Shown here: piece after piece, positions 8,260-16,295 of the stretch
Layout of the letters: every line of letters begins with the position of its first letter
Position numbering within the stretch: the first letter of the stretch is position 1
Source of the DNA: an uncultured Granulosicoccaceae bacterium
GTDB taxonomy: Bacteria; Pseudomonadota; Gammaproteobacteria; Granulosicoccales; Granulosicoccaceae
Direction of reading: 5' to 3'
DNA length: 36,929 bases
NCBI GenBank assembly: GCA_938028465.1
Contig: CALJAA010000171.1
Span: forward strand, 1 to 36,929
Notes under the pieces: generated by a model
The model's input: the letters and a program-made list of their open reading frames with translations, nothing else
The model's database searches: none
What the model was told of the DNA's origin: nothing
Program-made: the position numbers and the translations under genes

Positions 8260-9447
8260 ATGAACCCTGAATTAGCGCTGCTACAACCCTATCCATTTGA
8301 GAAAATTCGCCTGCTGCTTGATGGCCTGACTCCGGCTGACAAGCCCGCTATTTCGTTATCGGTGGGTGAGCCTAAGCATAAGGCACCGGCAGTAGCGCTG
8401 GATGCACTGGTTGCCAATCTCAACACGCTAGAACAATACCCCAGCACGCGTGGCACTGATGAATTAAGAAACGCGATTGCAAACTGGCTAGTTGGGCGTT
8501 ATCAACTTAGCGAACCTGAACAATTAGCAGCACACCATATTTTGCCTGTTAACGGCACTCGTGAATCGCTATTTGCGATTGCCCAATGCCTATGTGACCG
8601 CACCAGCAATAGGCGTAAAGTGTTGGTACCCAACCCGTTCTATCAAATCTACGAAGGTGCTACATTGCTAGCAGGCAGCGAGCCGGATTTTTACCATATT
8701 GATTCAAATGCCGATCAAAACCTAGCTGACATCACCGATACGCAATGGCAACAAGCGCAAGTTATTTATGTGTGTAACCCAGGAAACCCAACAGGTTCCG
8801 TGTTGAGTGAAAATGGTTTTAAATTGCTAATCGAAAAATCTAAGCAATTTGATTTTACGATTATCAGTGACGAATGCTACAGCGAAATTTATCGCGCCAC
8901 ACCACCGTGTGGTTTACTAGAAGTAGCCCATGCCATGGGCAACACGAGCTTTAATCGTTGTTTAGTTTTCCATAGCTTATCAAAGCGTTCTAATTTACCT
9001 GGCTTACGTTCTGGTTTTGTCGCTGGTGATGCGACATTGATCAAACAGTTTTTCCAATACCGCACTTACCACGGATGCACCATGCCCGGCCCCGTGCAGC
9101 AAGCGAGTATCGCAGCATGGAAAGACGAGCAACATGTCATTGAAAATCGCAACGCCTATAACGAAAAGTACAAAGCGGTATTGCCAATACTCAATACGGT
9201 TATGGATGTAGACGAACCAGCAGCAGGCTTTTATCTGTGGCCAAATCTGCCTATTGGGGATGAAGCACTAACCCAAGCACTGTATAGCGAACAAAATGTC
9301 GCGATCGTACCGGGCAGTTACCTTGCCCGAGTAGCCAACGGCAACAACCCTGGTACCAACCATACGCGCTTGGCATTGGTTGCACCTCTTGAACACTGTA
9401 TTGAAGCGGCGGAGCGAATCGCGCAATGCCTGAAAAAACTTACCTGA
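8260..9447 (+). CDS. dapC: N-succinyldiaminopimelate aminotransferase
   Basis: This PLP enzyme of fold type I, class I/II aminotransferase, transfers an amino group from glutamate to N-succinyl-2-amino-6-ketopimelate in the succinylase branch of lysine and diaminopimelate synthesis. It has 395 residues from ATG 8260; the protein begins [17 protein letters not shown], as is usual for DapC. Seen are CNPGNPTG (172-179 region), the cofactor Asp in SDECYSEIY (D204), and the PLP lysine K242 in [17 protein letters not shown] longer frame to 8212 adds 16 residues without support. dapD follows after 13 bp, so the two are likely co-transcribed and act in consecutive steps. Confidence 0.93.
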   Translation: MNPELALLQPYPFEKIRLLLDGLTPADKPAISLSVGEPKHKAPAVALDALVANLNTLEQYPSTRGTDELRNAIANWLVGRYQLSEPEQLAAHHILPVNGTRESLFAIAQCLCDRTSNRRKVLVPNPFYQIYEGATLLAGSEPDFYHIDSNADQNLADITDTQWQQAQVIYVCNPGNPTGSVLSENGFKLLIEKSKQFDFTIISDECYSEIYRATPPCGLLEVAHAMGNTSFNRCLVFHSLSKRSNLPGLRSGFVAGDATLIKQFFQYRTYHGCTMPGPVQQASIAAWKDEQHVIENRNAYNEKYKAVLPILNTVMDVDEPAAGFYLWPNLPIGDEALTQALYSEQNVAIVPGSYLARVANGNNPGTNHTRLALVAPLEHCIEAAERIAQCLKKLT

Positions 9448-9460
9448 TGTGGAGAACCCC

Positions 9461-10294
9461 ATGAGCACGAACCTAGAAGCCACCATTAACGAGGCATTCG
9501 AAAAGCGCGACACGCTTTCACCAGGTAACGCACCTGCAGAAATCACGAACGCTGTGGAAGAAGCTATTGCGATGCTTGATAGCGGTAAAGCACGAGTTGC
9601 TGAACCCACTGGCAATCATCAGTGGAAAGTTAATGAGTGGTTGAAAAAGGCCGTCTTGTTATCGTTTCGCCTACGCGACAACAAACCCATCGCCGCCGGT
9701 GGATTCACTCAGTTTTACGACAAGGTACCCGGCAAGTTTACTGACATGACTGAAGCGCAGTTTGCTGAATCTGGCGTACGCGTAGTACCACCAGCCATGG
9801 CACGTAAAGGTAGCTACATCGCTAACAACACAGTACTAATGCCTTCGTATGTCAACATTGGCGCTTACGTCGATAGTGGTACGATGGTCGATACTTGGGC
9901 AACGGTTGGCTCCTGCGCCCAGATCGGTAAAAACGTCCACCTATCGGGAGGTGTTGGCATCGGCGGTGTTCTTGAGCCCCTACAAGCCTCACCTACTATC
10001 ATCGAAGACAACTGCTTTATCGGTGCGCGTTCTGAAGTGGTAGAAGGCGTTATTGTTGAAGAAGGCTCGGTAATTTCAATGGGTGTCTACATCGGCCAAA
10101 GTACACGCATTTACGATCGTGAAAAAGACGAAGTCACCTACGGCCGTATTCCAGCAGGTTCTGTTGTGGTATCAGGCAACCTACCCTCTAAAGATGGTAA
10201 GTACAGCTTGTACTGCGCGGTTATCGTAAAACGCGTGGATGAAAAAACGCGTGGCAAGGTTGGTATTAACGAACTACTACGTATCGTTGACTAA
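9461..10294 (+). CDS. dapD: Tetrahydrodipicolinate N-succinyltransferase
   Basis: DapD uses succinyl-CoA to acylate tetrahydrodipicolinate, the step just before DapC. At 277 residues it has normal family length. It has an N-terminal helical domain, then a left-handed beta-helix of hexapeptide repeats (about 105-225, for example [20 protein letters not shown] and [20 protein letters not shown]) and a C-terminal domain with [15 protein letters not shown] 9461 is chosen over an in-frame GTG at 9449 because a GGAG ribosome-binding site sits about 8 bases before it. The trimeric cytoplasmic enzyme is expected to be expressed with dapC. Confidence 0.97.
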   Translation: MSTNLEATINEAFEKRDTLSPGNAPAEITNAVEEAIAMLDSGKARVAEPTGNHQWKVNEWLKKAVLLSFRLRDNKPIAAGGFTQFYDKVPGKFTDMTEAQFAESGVRVVPPAMARKGSYIANNTVLMPSYVNIGAYVDSGTMVDTWATVGSCAQIGKNVHLSGGVGIGGVLEPLQASPTIIEDNCFIGARSEVVEGVIVEEGSVISMGVYIGQSTRIYDREKDEVTYGRIPAGSVVVSGNLPSKDGKYSLYCAVIVKRVDEKTRGKVGINELLRIVD

Positions 10295-10375
10295 TTATCG
10301 ATAACAAACGACACAAAGCGCCTGCCGTTTGGTGGGCGAAAAGTTTCCACTCTTAAAATTACCACGGCCACACTT

Positions 10376-10723
10376 ATGAGCATCACCCTATACGGCATTC
10401 CGAACTGCGACACTGTTAAAAAAGCACGTCGCTGGTTAGATGATGCAGGCATTGCTTATACCTTTCACGACTACAAAAAAGAAGGCATCACTGAAGCCAA
10501 GCTAAAGGCTTGGAGCAAAGAGCAAAGCTGGGAGCTATTGCTGAATAAGCGCGGCACTACGTTCCGCAAGCTAGATGAACCTCAACGTGAGAACATCACT
10601 CAAGGCTCAGCAATCAAACTAATGAAAGAACACACCAGCATGATTAAACGGCCTGTTATTGAAGGCGGTAAAGCACTTTTGATTGGGTTTGATGATGCAA
10701 GCTACCAGGCTAACCTTAAGTAG
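10376..10723 (+). CDS. yffB: ArsC-family (YffB/Spx-like) thioredoxin-fold protein
   Basis: The 115-residue protein begins MSITLYGIPNCDTVKKARRW, the YffB form of the ArsC family with a single Cys in PNCDTVKKA. Later motifs TFHDYKKEGI, LLNKRGTTFRKL and IKRPVIEGGKALLIGFDD are also standard. The family is thioredoxin-like; E. coli YffB is thought to be a glutathione-dependent reductase, and annotation as an arsenate reductase or Spx regulator would be over-precise. Its place after dapD matches the common gammaproteobacterial dapD/yffB/dapE neighbourhood, although dapE is absent here. Its stop overlaps the convergent DUF2970 gene by 8 bp. Confidence 0.88.
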   Translation: MSITLYGIPNCDTVKKARRWLDDAGIAYTFHDYKKEGITEAKLKAWSKEQSWELLLNKRGTTFRKLDEPQRENITQGSAIKLMKEHTSMIKRPVIEGGKALLIGFDDASYQANLK

Positions 10724-10925
10724 CTGACCTAAGAAAATACTGAACCACCAACCAGATACAGAAAATAAAGATAGCAGTACCAATCAATCCACCAACAATA
10801 AAATGAATGGGCTTACCGTGCTTGAAGTCTCGCTCTTTGTTAGCCTTTGATTGCACACCAATAAAGGCCGCTAAAACGCTCTGCACAACGCTCCAAAACC
10901 CCGTGCCTTTTCGATCATCGCTCAT
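10716..10925 (-). CDS. DUF2970 small membrane protein
   Basis: The 69-residue protein has the DUF2970 layout: FWSVVQSVLAAFIGVQSKAN, then RDFKHGKPIHFIVGGLIG and one hydrophobic segment (about residues 43-66). One transmembrane helix with a short basic cytoplasmic N-terminus is predicted. The family is common in gamma- and betaproteobacteria and its role is unknown. No clear ribosome-binding site precedes ATG 10925. Its 3' end overlaps yffB on the other strand by 8 bp. It follows the sulfur operon in the same direction but is 37 bp from it. Confidence 0.85.
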   Translation of the reverse strand: MSDDRKGTGFWSVVQSVLAAFIGVQSKANKERDFKHGKPIHFIVGGLIGTAIFIFCIWLVVQYFLRSAT

Positions 10926-10962
10926 TTTTTTGTAGATTCTTATGTATTTATAGCGAGTGTAT

Positions 10963-11847
10963 TTATAGCGCGTTGATAGGAACCTTCAGCATAGGGTTAC
11001 CATCAGCATCTTTGGGTATATCACCAGCACGCATATTCACTTGTATAGAGGGAATAATAAGCCCTGGCATTTTCAGTTGAGCATCGCGCTCAGTTCTGAA
11101 TGCAATAAATTCTTCCCGGCTCTTGCCACCGCCCACATGTATATTTTTAGCTTTTTGATCGCCAATGGTGGTCTCCCATTGGATGTCCCGCCCGTTGGGG
11201 CCATAGTCGTGACAGATAAACAAACGCATCTCATCGGGCAATGACAGCACTTTTTGTATTGAGTCGTATAGCTCGGCAGCATCGCCACCGGGGAAATCGG
11301 CGCGCGCAGAGCCACCATCTGGCATAAATAAGGTATCACCAGCAAACGCAGCATTACCAATCACATGCACCATACACGCAGGTGTATGGCCTGGCGTTGC
11401 AATGGCAAATGCTGTCATGGTACCGATTTGATAGGTATCTCCGTCACTAAACAAGGCATCAAACTGACTACCGTCGCGCTGAAACTCTGTACCGTCATTA
11501 AAGACCTTGCCAAAGGTATCTTGAATAACCGTGATCTTCTCACCAATGCCGATCTTGCCACCGAGCTCTTGTTGAATATACGGCGCTGCCGAAAGATGAT
11601 CAGCGTGCACATGAGTCTCAATCGACCACTCAAGCGTTAAATTATTGTCTTTTATAAACGCAATTATTTCATCGGCGTGATCGTAAGTAATACGACCAGC
11701 AGCCATATCAATATCCATCACTGAATCAAATACCGCGCACGAGGGCGAGTTTGGATCCTTGATAACGTAACTAATGGTGTTACTAACCGAGTCAAAAAAG
11801 GCGGTGACTTCAGGTTTGATATCAAGCTGTACTGGGTAATTACTCAT
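10963..11847 (-). CDS. Metallo-beta-lactamase-fold hydrolase, persulfide-dioxygenase-like
   Basis: This 294-residue cytoplasmic enzyme has the metal-binding THVHADHLSAA motif (H79, H81, D83, H84), ATPGHTPACMV, FAGDTLFMPDGG and FICHDYGPNG, which match the persulfide dioxygenase/Blh branch of the MBL superfamily. Such enzymes oxidise glutathione persulfide to sulfite with O2 and serve sulfide detoxification; glyoxalase II and rhodanese-linked relatives are alternatives. ATG 11847 has a good AAAGGAG ribosome-binding site 9 bases upstream. Its start overlaps the stop of the upstream YeeE-family gene by 8 bp, so it is translationally coupled to that transporter. The combination recalls the BigR-controlled blh operon, but no BigR/SqrR-type regulator is present nearby. 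Confidence 0.85.
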   Translation of the reverse strand: MSNYPVQLDIKPEVTAFFDSVSNTISYVIKDPNSPSCAVFDSVMDIDMAAGRITYDHADEIIAFIKDNNLTLEWSIETHVHADHLSAAPYIQQELGGKIGIGEKITVIQDTFGKVFNDGTEFQRDGSQFDALFSDGDTYQIGTMTAFAIATPGHTPACMVHVIGNAAFAGDTLFMPDGGSARADFPGGDAAELYDSIQKVLSLPDEMRLFICHDYGPNGRDIQWETTIGDQKAKNIHVGGGKSREEFIAFRTERDAQLKMPGLIIPSIQVNMRAGDIPKDADGNPMLKVPINAL

Positions 11848-12280
11848 GTACGGATTCTCCTTTGCTAGTTAAATATTGCTCGCCGAGGCGGGTGAGCACA
11901 ATACCCACTACCAATGCTGCTACAAATAATACTACTGTTAGGTTACCAGTACCAAGCACCGGCAACGCGCCGCCTGGGCAATAGCCGGCTATCCCCCACC
12001 CGACGCCAAATATCAGTGAGCCGCCTACTAAACGAGTATCAATATCGGTACGTTTTGGCAAACTAAAATCACGCTCAAAGAGTGGCCGTGAGCGGCTCAA
12101 CACCAAGCGGTAACCTATAAACGTAACAAAAACTGCGCCACCCATTACAAACGCTAAGCTTGGGTCCCATGTGCCCGCAACATCAAAAAAATTTATAACC
12201 TTAGCTGGGTTAGCCATACCAGAAAGTGATATCCCCAAACCAAAAATTAAGCCAACTAGATACGCAAAAGGTAACCTCAT
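11840..12280 (-). CDS. YeeE/YedE-family sulfur transporter half (GYCPGGAL type)
   Basis: This membrane protein of 146 residues starts at ATG 12280 as MRLPFAYLVGLIFGLGISLSGMANPAKVI. The longer frame reaching 12409 lies inside the upstream gene and is rejected because the ATG forms an ATGA overlap with that gene's stop. Four hydrophobic segments are visible, with a conserved cysteine in GIAGYCPGGALPVLG, the family's thiosulfate/sulfur-conducting motif as known from TsuA-type proteins. Paired half-size YeeE/YedE proteins (PmpA/PmpB style) are thought to act together. It is coupled to the MBL hydrolase downstream. Confidence 0.88.
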   Translation of the reverse strand: MRLPFAYLVGLIFGLGISLSGMANPAKVINFFDVAGTWDPSLAFVMGGAVFVTFIGYRLVLSRSRPLFERDFSLPKRTDIDTRLVGGSLIFGVGWGIAGYCPGGALPVLGTGNLTVVLFVAALVVGIVLTRLGEQYLTSKGESVHE

Positions 12281-12714
12281 AAGCCTAACCCCAACACATG
12301 GCGAACCACATACACAGTGACTACCGTGCTCAACATAAAGGTAAGAACAGCGACTATTGAACGGCGCGAGATACGGGCCAGGCCACAAACACCGTGACCC
12401 GATGTACACCCACTACCTAGTGTTACACCAACACCCACTATCAGGCCACCAATAGCAATCATCAATGGCGATACAGGTACGTCTATAGCAGGTGTACTGC
12501 CAGTGAGTAATTTAAAGAACCAAGGCCCACTGACCATGCCGAGCAACAGTGTCAAACGCCAACCTCGGCCATCAGAAGTTGAAGGAAAAATCGCGCCGGC
12601 TAGAATGCCCGTTGCACCCATTACTCGACCCAGTGTCAGCATTAACACAACGGCGGCCAAGCCTATCAATGCACCGCCTATAAGCGATGCTACGGGAGTA
12701 AAGTCAGTTATCAT
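12277..12714 (-). CDS. YeeE/YedE-family sulfur transporter half (GSGCTSGHG type)
   Basis: The 145-residue inner-membrane protein has four to five hydrophobic segments and the family signature VTLGSGCTSGHGVCGLARIS, whose cysteine belongs to the sulfur-compound path in YeeE/TsuA proteins. It is the first gene of the three-gene sulfur operon and overlaps the next by ATGA (12277-12280). With its partner it probably imports or exports an inorganic sulfur species such as thiosulfate for, or from, the persulfide-oxidising enzyme. Substrate and direction are inferred. No strong ribosome-binding site is visible upstream. Confidence 0.88.
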   Translation of the reverse strand: MITDFTPVASLIGGALIGLAAVVLMLTLGRVMGATGILAGAIFPSTSDGRGWRLTLLLGMVSGPWFFKLLTGSTPAIDVPVSPLMIAIGGLIVGVGVTLGSGCTSGHGVCGLARISRRSIVAVLTFMLSTVVTVYVVRHVLGLGL

Positions 12715-12797
12715 CGGAATTGCCTACTACAGAGTTAGTTGGGCAATTTTACAAGAAAATGGGATGGCCGAGTGAAAGCTGAGAACGGCACCAAAAG

Positions 12798-14069
12798 TTA
12801 CAAACAGACATCATCGACCAATTCATCATTATTCAAGCGCCTAACAATCTCTACAGCTTTACAGGCATTAACCTCTCCCGTTTTCGCATCGGCCGTTAGC
12901 TCGAGCAATGCAAGTAGTTTGGATGGCGTTAGTGCGGGCGAGAGACTACGTAATAGCGCAACAAGCCCGCTGATATGCGCGGTAGAAAACGAGCTGCCAT
13001 CAAAAAAATCATACTGCTTATTAGGCTGCGTACTTATCACGCGACGCCCTGGTGCCGAGATCTTGTTTTTTTGTTGCCCTGGCATCGCAACTGCAATGGT
13101 ACCTTCAATCGATACAGGAAATGCAGTTTCTTCGTGAGCGGGGATTGCACCTACAACTACAATATCTTGCTCTAAGGCTTTTAGAACGAGTCGCTCCAAG
13201 ACAGGGTCTGGAGGCCCGGACAAGCTAAGGTTTATGATATCGACTTTTTGTTGGATGGAATAGTTGATCGCCTTAGCCAGAGTGAGCGAATTGCACCGGG
13301 CATCACTCGGTTCAGTACCTGTGTACCAACACGCTTTGAGGGCCAGCAAGCTTGCATCAGGTGCAATGCCAACAATACCCGTTTCGTTATCGGCATTGGC
13401 TGCAATCACACCTCCTACAGCTGTGCCGTGAGTGTCAGAACGAAAAGCTGCCTCATCATTATCGACAAAGTTTTTCGTTGCCTCACTACTGAACCCGAGA
13501 TCGGGGTGCGCATTGTCCATACCGGTATCAATGACAGCAATGCTGACACCTTCACCCCGTGTCCATTGGTGAGAACTAATTGCCTTAAGTGAATGCAGCC
13601 CATGTTGCAACGCTAAATACGGGTCGTTGTACTCCGCCGCTAACACGTCAAAGCTTTGCACTATTTGCGCGGTTTCTACACCTGGCTCTTGCTCTAGGGC
13701 CGCAACGATAACGTCTCTTTTATCAGCGTCTTGTACTTCAAATATAACGCAGTAAATATTAATTGCCGGCAATGGCCAGTTGGCCACCCGCTTCAATCCA
13801 TACTTAGCATTCATCTCATCGATGAAATTTTTGTAAAGCGGTGGTAGTGTTCCATTCATTGGAACAGCCTGCATCTCGGTTAACAAGGCATGACGCTCTC
13901 GTGTCATGGTTATTAAGATTAACTCCGGTTCGAGATCTTCAAGATAACGACCAAAGGTTGTATCCGTAACCACTTTTGTCGGTGCCATCGGTGGCTTATA
14001 GGTGGATACACATCCCGAGGTTACAATGCACAGAGCAAATACAAGTAGGTATTTAAACGTATTAATCAC
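12798..14069 (-). CDS. Subtilisin-family (S8) serine protease lipoprotein
   Basis: The protein has 423 residues from GTG 14069, chosen because AAGGGAG lies 2-9 bases before it and it yields a lipoprotein signal MINTFKYLLVFALCIVTSGC (C20). An upstream ATG at 14108 falls inside a terminator-like hairpin. Residues about 45-145 look like an inhibitor-I9-type propeptide. The catalytic domain (about 165-395) shows Asp in VIDTGMD (D181), His in DTHGTAVGGVIA (H214) and Ser in DGSSFSTAHISG (S360; usual GTSMATPH). The oxyanion-hole Asn of the usual AAGN is not present: the aligned stretch reads VVVGAIPAHEE. The triad is intact, so the enzyme may still work, perhaps with reduced or altered activity. It is likely anchored in the envelope and transcribed separately from the RTX genes. 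Confidence 0.88.
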   Translation of the reverse strand: MINTFKYLLVFALCIVTSGCVSTYKPPMAPTKVVTDTTFGRYLEDLEPELILITMTRERHALLTEMQAVPMNGTLPPLYKNFIDEMNAKYGLKRVANWPLPAINIYCVIFEVQDADKRDVIVAALEQEPGVETAQIVQSFDVLAAEYNDPYLALQHGLHSLKAISSHQWTRGEGVSIAVIDTGMDNAHPDLGFSSEATKNFVDNDEAAFRSDTHGTAVGGVIAANADNETGIVGIAPDASLLALKACWYTGTEPSDARCNSLTLAKAINYSIQQKVDIINLSLSGPPDPVLERLVLKALEQDIVVVGAIPAHEETAFPVSIEGTIAVAMPGQQKNKISAPGRRVISTQPNKQYDFFDGSSFSTAHISGLVALLRSLSPALTPSKLLALLELTADAKTGEVNACKAVEIVRRLNNDELVDDVCL

Positions 14070-14087
14070 AATCTCCCTTACAGTTTT

Positions 14088-14125
14088 AACGTAAAGCAGG
14101 AGCACCATTGTAACAGCACTCCTGC
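14088..14125 (-). terminator. Terminator-like hairpin after the RTX lipoprotein gene
   Basis: GCAGGAG (14096-14102) and CTCCTGC (14119-14125) form a 7-bp GC-rich stem with a 16-base loop. On the minus strand it is followed by a short T-rich run (TTTACGTT). It lies 35 bp beyond the stop at 14160 and just before the protease start, consistent with separate transcription of the two genes. Confidence 0.5.
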
Positions 14126-14159
14126 AAACGCCATTAGCTAACAGATAACATCACCACCG

Positions 14160-15149
14160 TTACTGAATCTGCTGTTGAACGTATTCAGGTAAATCAGACA
14201 GTGACGCTACAGTGGGCGGATACGTTGTGATATCCAGCACATCAACATTATCAACCCCTGCGCCATCCACGACTTCACGCTTTGTACACACGAGATACTC
14301 TACATTGCGTAGGCTAAGTGCAACCCGCAAACCATCATCATCTGTGCGTTCTCCCGCATCAAACGCATTAGCGATACCACGCAAACTAAAACGTATTAGA
14401 TGTTCTAACGATAGCGCAGATAGCTCTGATGGATTGGTAGAGCTATCCAATACCGTACAAAACCCTGGCGATGTAGAAACACTGAGCGTGGGTAGTGATG
14501 TTGCTGGATCAAGAAAAATCCCATCAAAATTTAAGCTGCCGTCTGAACTAGGCGGATTAACATTGAAAAACGGTGCGCCAGCAGAACCTCCATCGCTATC
14601 ACGCTCTTCTCCCAAAACCCCAAAAGCAACAACATCAATACCTGCCCCACCGTCAAAAAAATCACTACCATCTCCAGGTGCCCAAATAAAAATGTCGTTG
14701 CCGTTTCCACCAAACGCGCGATCGCGATTATCAGAACCAAGGCCATCAGCATCAACATTTGCATTGAAATCTTCAGTACCACCAATAATCACATCATTGC
14801 CATCGCCGCCTAATAAAACATCCACTCCCAATGCACCAATAAGTACATTGTCAGCAGACCCACCTTGAAGAACATCACCGCTTCGCAAGCTTTGATTAGG
14901 AGATCCGCCCGGACCATCAGGGTTGAGTGACAGAAGTGAACTACCGATGTTGTTAACGTCATTGCCTAGTAATACAACACGATCCTGAGGTTGTTGTATC
15001 GGCGTTTGATCTTGTGGCTCTTGCTCGGTTTGCGTGCCATCATCGCCCGAACTACTACATCCAGCCATCATTATTGTTATAACAGCGAGAATACCCACAT
15101 AGCTTGCCAGTGGTGCTTTCGATGCTGCATACGTTTTAATTTTCATCAT
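14160..15149 (-). CDS. RTX-like calcium-repeat lipoprotein (paralogue A)
   Basis: The protein has 329 residues from ATG 15149, with CCGGAG about 8 bases before it. The lipoprotein signal ends ITIMMAGC (C31) and is followed by an acidic/Gln-rich linker. Residues about 94-175 carry irregular RTX-type nonapeptides (IGALGVDVLLGGDGNDVIIG, FGGNGNDIF, FFDGGAGIDVV) that bind calcium in relatives. A C-terminal domain of about 130 residues, with Cys in SPGFCTVLD and in VEYLVCTK, is shared with paralogue B. An upstream frame to 15230 is not used. No type I exporter is nearby, and a lipoprotein signal with RTX repeats is unusual since RTX proteins normally leave by type I secretion. Function is unknown; an envelope-anchored calcium-dependent protein is inferred. 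Confidence 0.8.
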   Translation of the reverse strand: MMKIKTYAASKAPLASYVGILAVITIMMAGCSSSGDDGTQTEQEPQDQTPIQQPQDRVVLLGNDVNNIGSSLLSLNPDGPGGSPNQSLRSGDVLQGGSADNVLIGALGVDVLLGGDGNDVIIGGTEDFNANVDADGLGSDNRDRAFGGNGNDIFIWAPGDGSDFFDGGAGIDVVAFGVLGEERDSDGGSAGAPFFNVNPPSSDGSLNFDGIFLDPATSLPTLSVSTSPGFCTVLDSSTNPSELSALSLEHLIRFSLRGIANAFDAGERTDDDGLRVALSLRNVEYLVCTKREVVDGAGVDNVDVLDITTYPPTVASLSDLPEYVQQQIQ

Positions 15150-15183
15150 TGTGTTACTCCGGTAAGTGTTATGAGTTATTGGA

Positions 15184-16068
15184 TTACTGAACGAGGGCGT
15201 ATGCCTGCACAGGTATTTGTGACACATCAATTGGCGTGGGCGGGCTCGTTGTAAGATCCAGCGCTACTATCTCGCCAGCAACCGTACTTCCACAAACTAG
15301 GAATTCCGTGTTTTGAAGATGCACTGCGATACGTAAGCCAGTGTCAGGATTCGAGGCATCTGCCGCTGGGCCTCGAAGCGTAAAACGAACTAAATGATCT
15401 AACCCCAACGCTGTTAATTCAGCTTTTTCTGCAGCATTTTGATAACCATCAACCACATCACAAAAACCAGGGCCACCCGCCACATCCACAATAGGCAGCC
15501 CTGATGATGGGTCAATATAAATCCCATCAAAATCTTGGCTGCCAGCGCCGCTAGGCGGATTCACACCAAAGAAAGGTGCACCTACTTCACTACCTGACGC
15601 ATCACGTTGCTCACCGATGAGCCCCAAAATCAACACATCATTACCTTCACCACCGTCGAAGAAGTCGTTGCCATCACCTGGCGCCCAGATAAACGTATCT
15701 TCGCCTTGCCCACCAAAGCCTCGATCCCGATTCAGCGGATTGAAATCCTCGGTACCGCCAATCAAAATATCACTGCCACCATTTCCAATTAGCACGTCTA
15801 CTCCCAAGGCACCAATTAATAGATCAGATTCTTCAGTGCCTAACAGCGCATCACCTGCTTGCAAGCTTTGATCGCCTCCCCCATTACTGCCTCTGTTACC
15901 AGAGAGCATGTCACGCACACTGTCGTCAACACCAAATAGCGCGTTTTGATCAGTTCCAATAACGGTTGTCACTATTCCGGCAACCGCAGTGAAAGAGATG
16001 GTTCCGGAAATAACGAACGCCGCCAGAATCGACAATTTCGTTCCTACAGAATTTTGACTAAATGACAT
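15184..16068 (-). CDS. RTX-like calcium-repeat secreted protein (paralogue B)
   Basis: The protein has 294 residues from ATG 16068, with an AAGGGG ribosome-binding site about 9 bases upstream. Residues 1-30 form a Sec signal peptide (KLSILAAFVISGTISFTAVAG) without a lipobox cysteine. Residues about 76-146 hold RTX-like repeats (LIGALGVDVLIGNGGSDILI, FGGQGEDTF, FFDGGEGNDVL), then EVGAPFFGVNPPSG and the same C-terminal domain as paralogue A, including GPGFCDVVD and TEFLVCGS. The two genes lie in tandem 34 bp apart and clearly arose by duplication: order, repeats and tail match throughout, but anchoring differs. Paralogue B is probably periplasmic or released, A membrane-bound. No function can be assigned. 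Confidence 0.8.
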   Translation of the reverse strand: MSFSQNSVGTKLSILAAFVISGTISFTAVAGIVTTVIGTDQNALFGVDDSVRDMLSGNRGSNGGGDQSLQAGDALLGTEESDLLIGALGVDVLIGNGGSDILIGGTEDFNPLNRDRGFGGQGEDTFIWAPGDGNDFFDGGEGNDVLILGLIGEQRDASGSEVGAPFFGVNPPSGAGSQDFDGIYIDPSSGLPIVDVAGGPGFCDVVDGYQNAAEKAELTALGLDHLVRFTLRGPAADASNPDTGLRIAVHLQNTEFLVCGSTVAGEIVALDLTTSPPTPIDVSQIPVQAYALVQ

Positions 16069-16242
16069 TGGTTTGATCCCCTTTATATAAGTTGAAAAAT
16101 GTTTTAGCGCCCTCAATTGCACGCAAAGTATTAAGCAATCAAGCAAAACTAGCTGATTCAACTGTATGTACCGGCTGAATCAAAAGGGGTTCATTTGGAC
16201 CTAATGTTTTTTATAGGAATTACTGCGGGGCGAATATCGATA

Positions 16243-16261
16243 GGGAGAGGGAGAGGGAGGG
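16243..16261 (+). promoter_or_regulatory. G-quadruplex-type motif
   Basis: GGGAGAGGGAGAGGGAGGG contains four G3 tracts separated by loops of 3, 3 and 1 bases. It sits between the tsaB stop and the start of RTX paralogue B, on the template strand for those minus-strand genes. Folding could pause transcription or shape the leader region; this is inferred from the motif only. Confidence 0.6.
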
Positions 16262-16295
16262 ACTTCTTAGGTATTGCCGACTGATCCGTTCACCA

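Noticed and set aside
10376..10723. Arsenate reductase
   Set aside because: The protein fits YffB by length, start and dap neighbourhood; there are no arsenic-resistance genes nearby.
12281..12409. N-terminal extension of the second YeeE-family protein
   Set aside because: It is Cys-rich, unlike the family, and lies inside the preceding gene; the ATGA overlap gives a standard start at 12280.
14212..14868. Open plus-strand frame opposite RTX paralogue A
   Set aside because: Low-complexity Ser/Pro protein produced by antisense reading of the RTX repeats; no start signal or domain.
14700..15880. Repeated units in the RTX genes as a possible CRISPR array
   Set aside because: The repeats are coding, irregular and degenerate, in frame with Gly/Asp-rich nonapeptides; there are no identical repeats with unique spacers.
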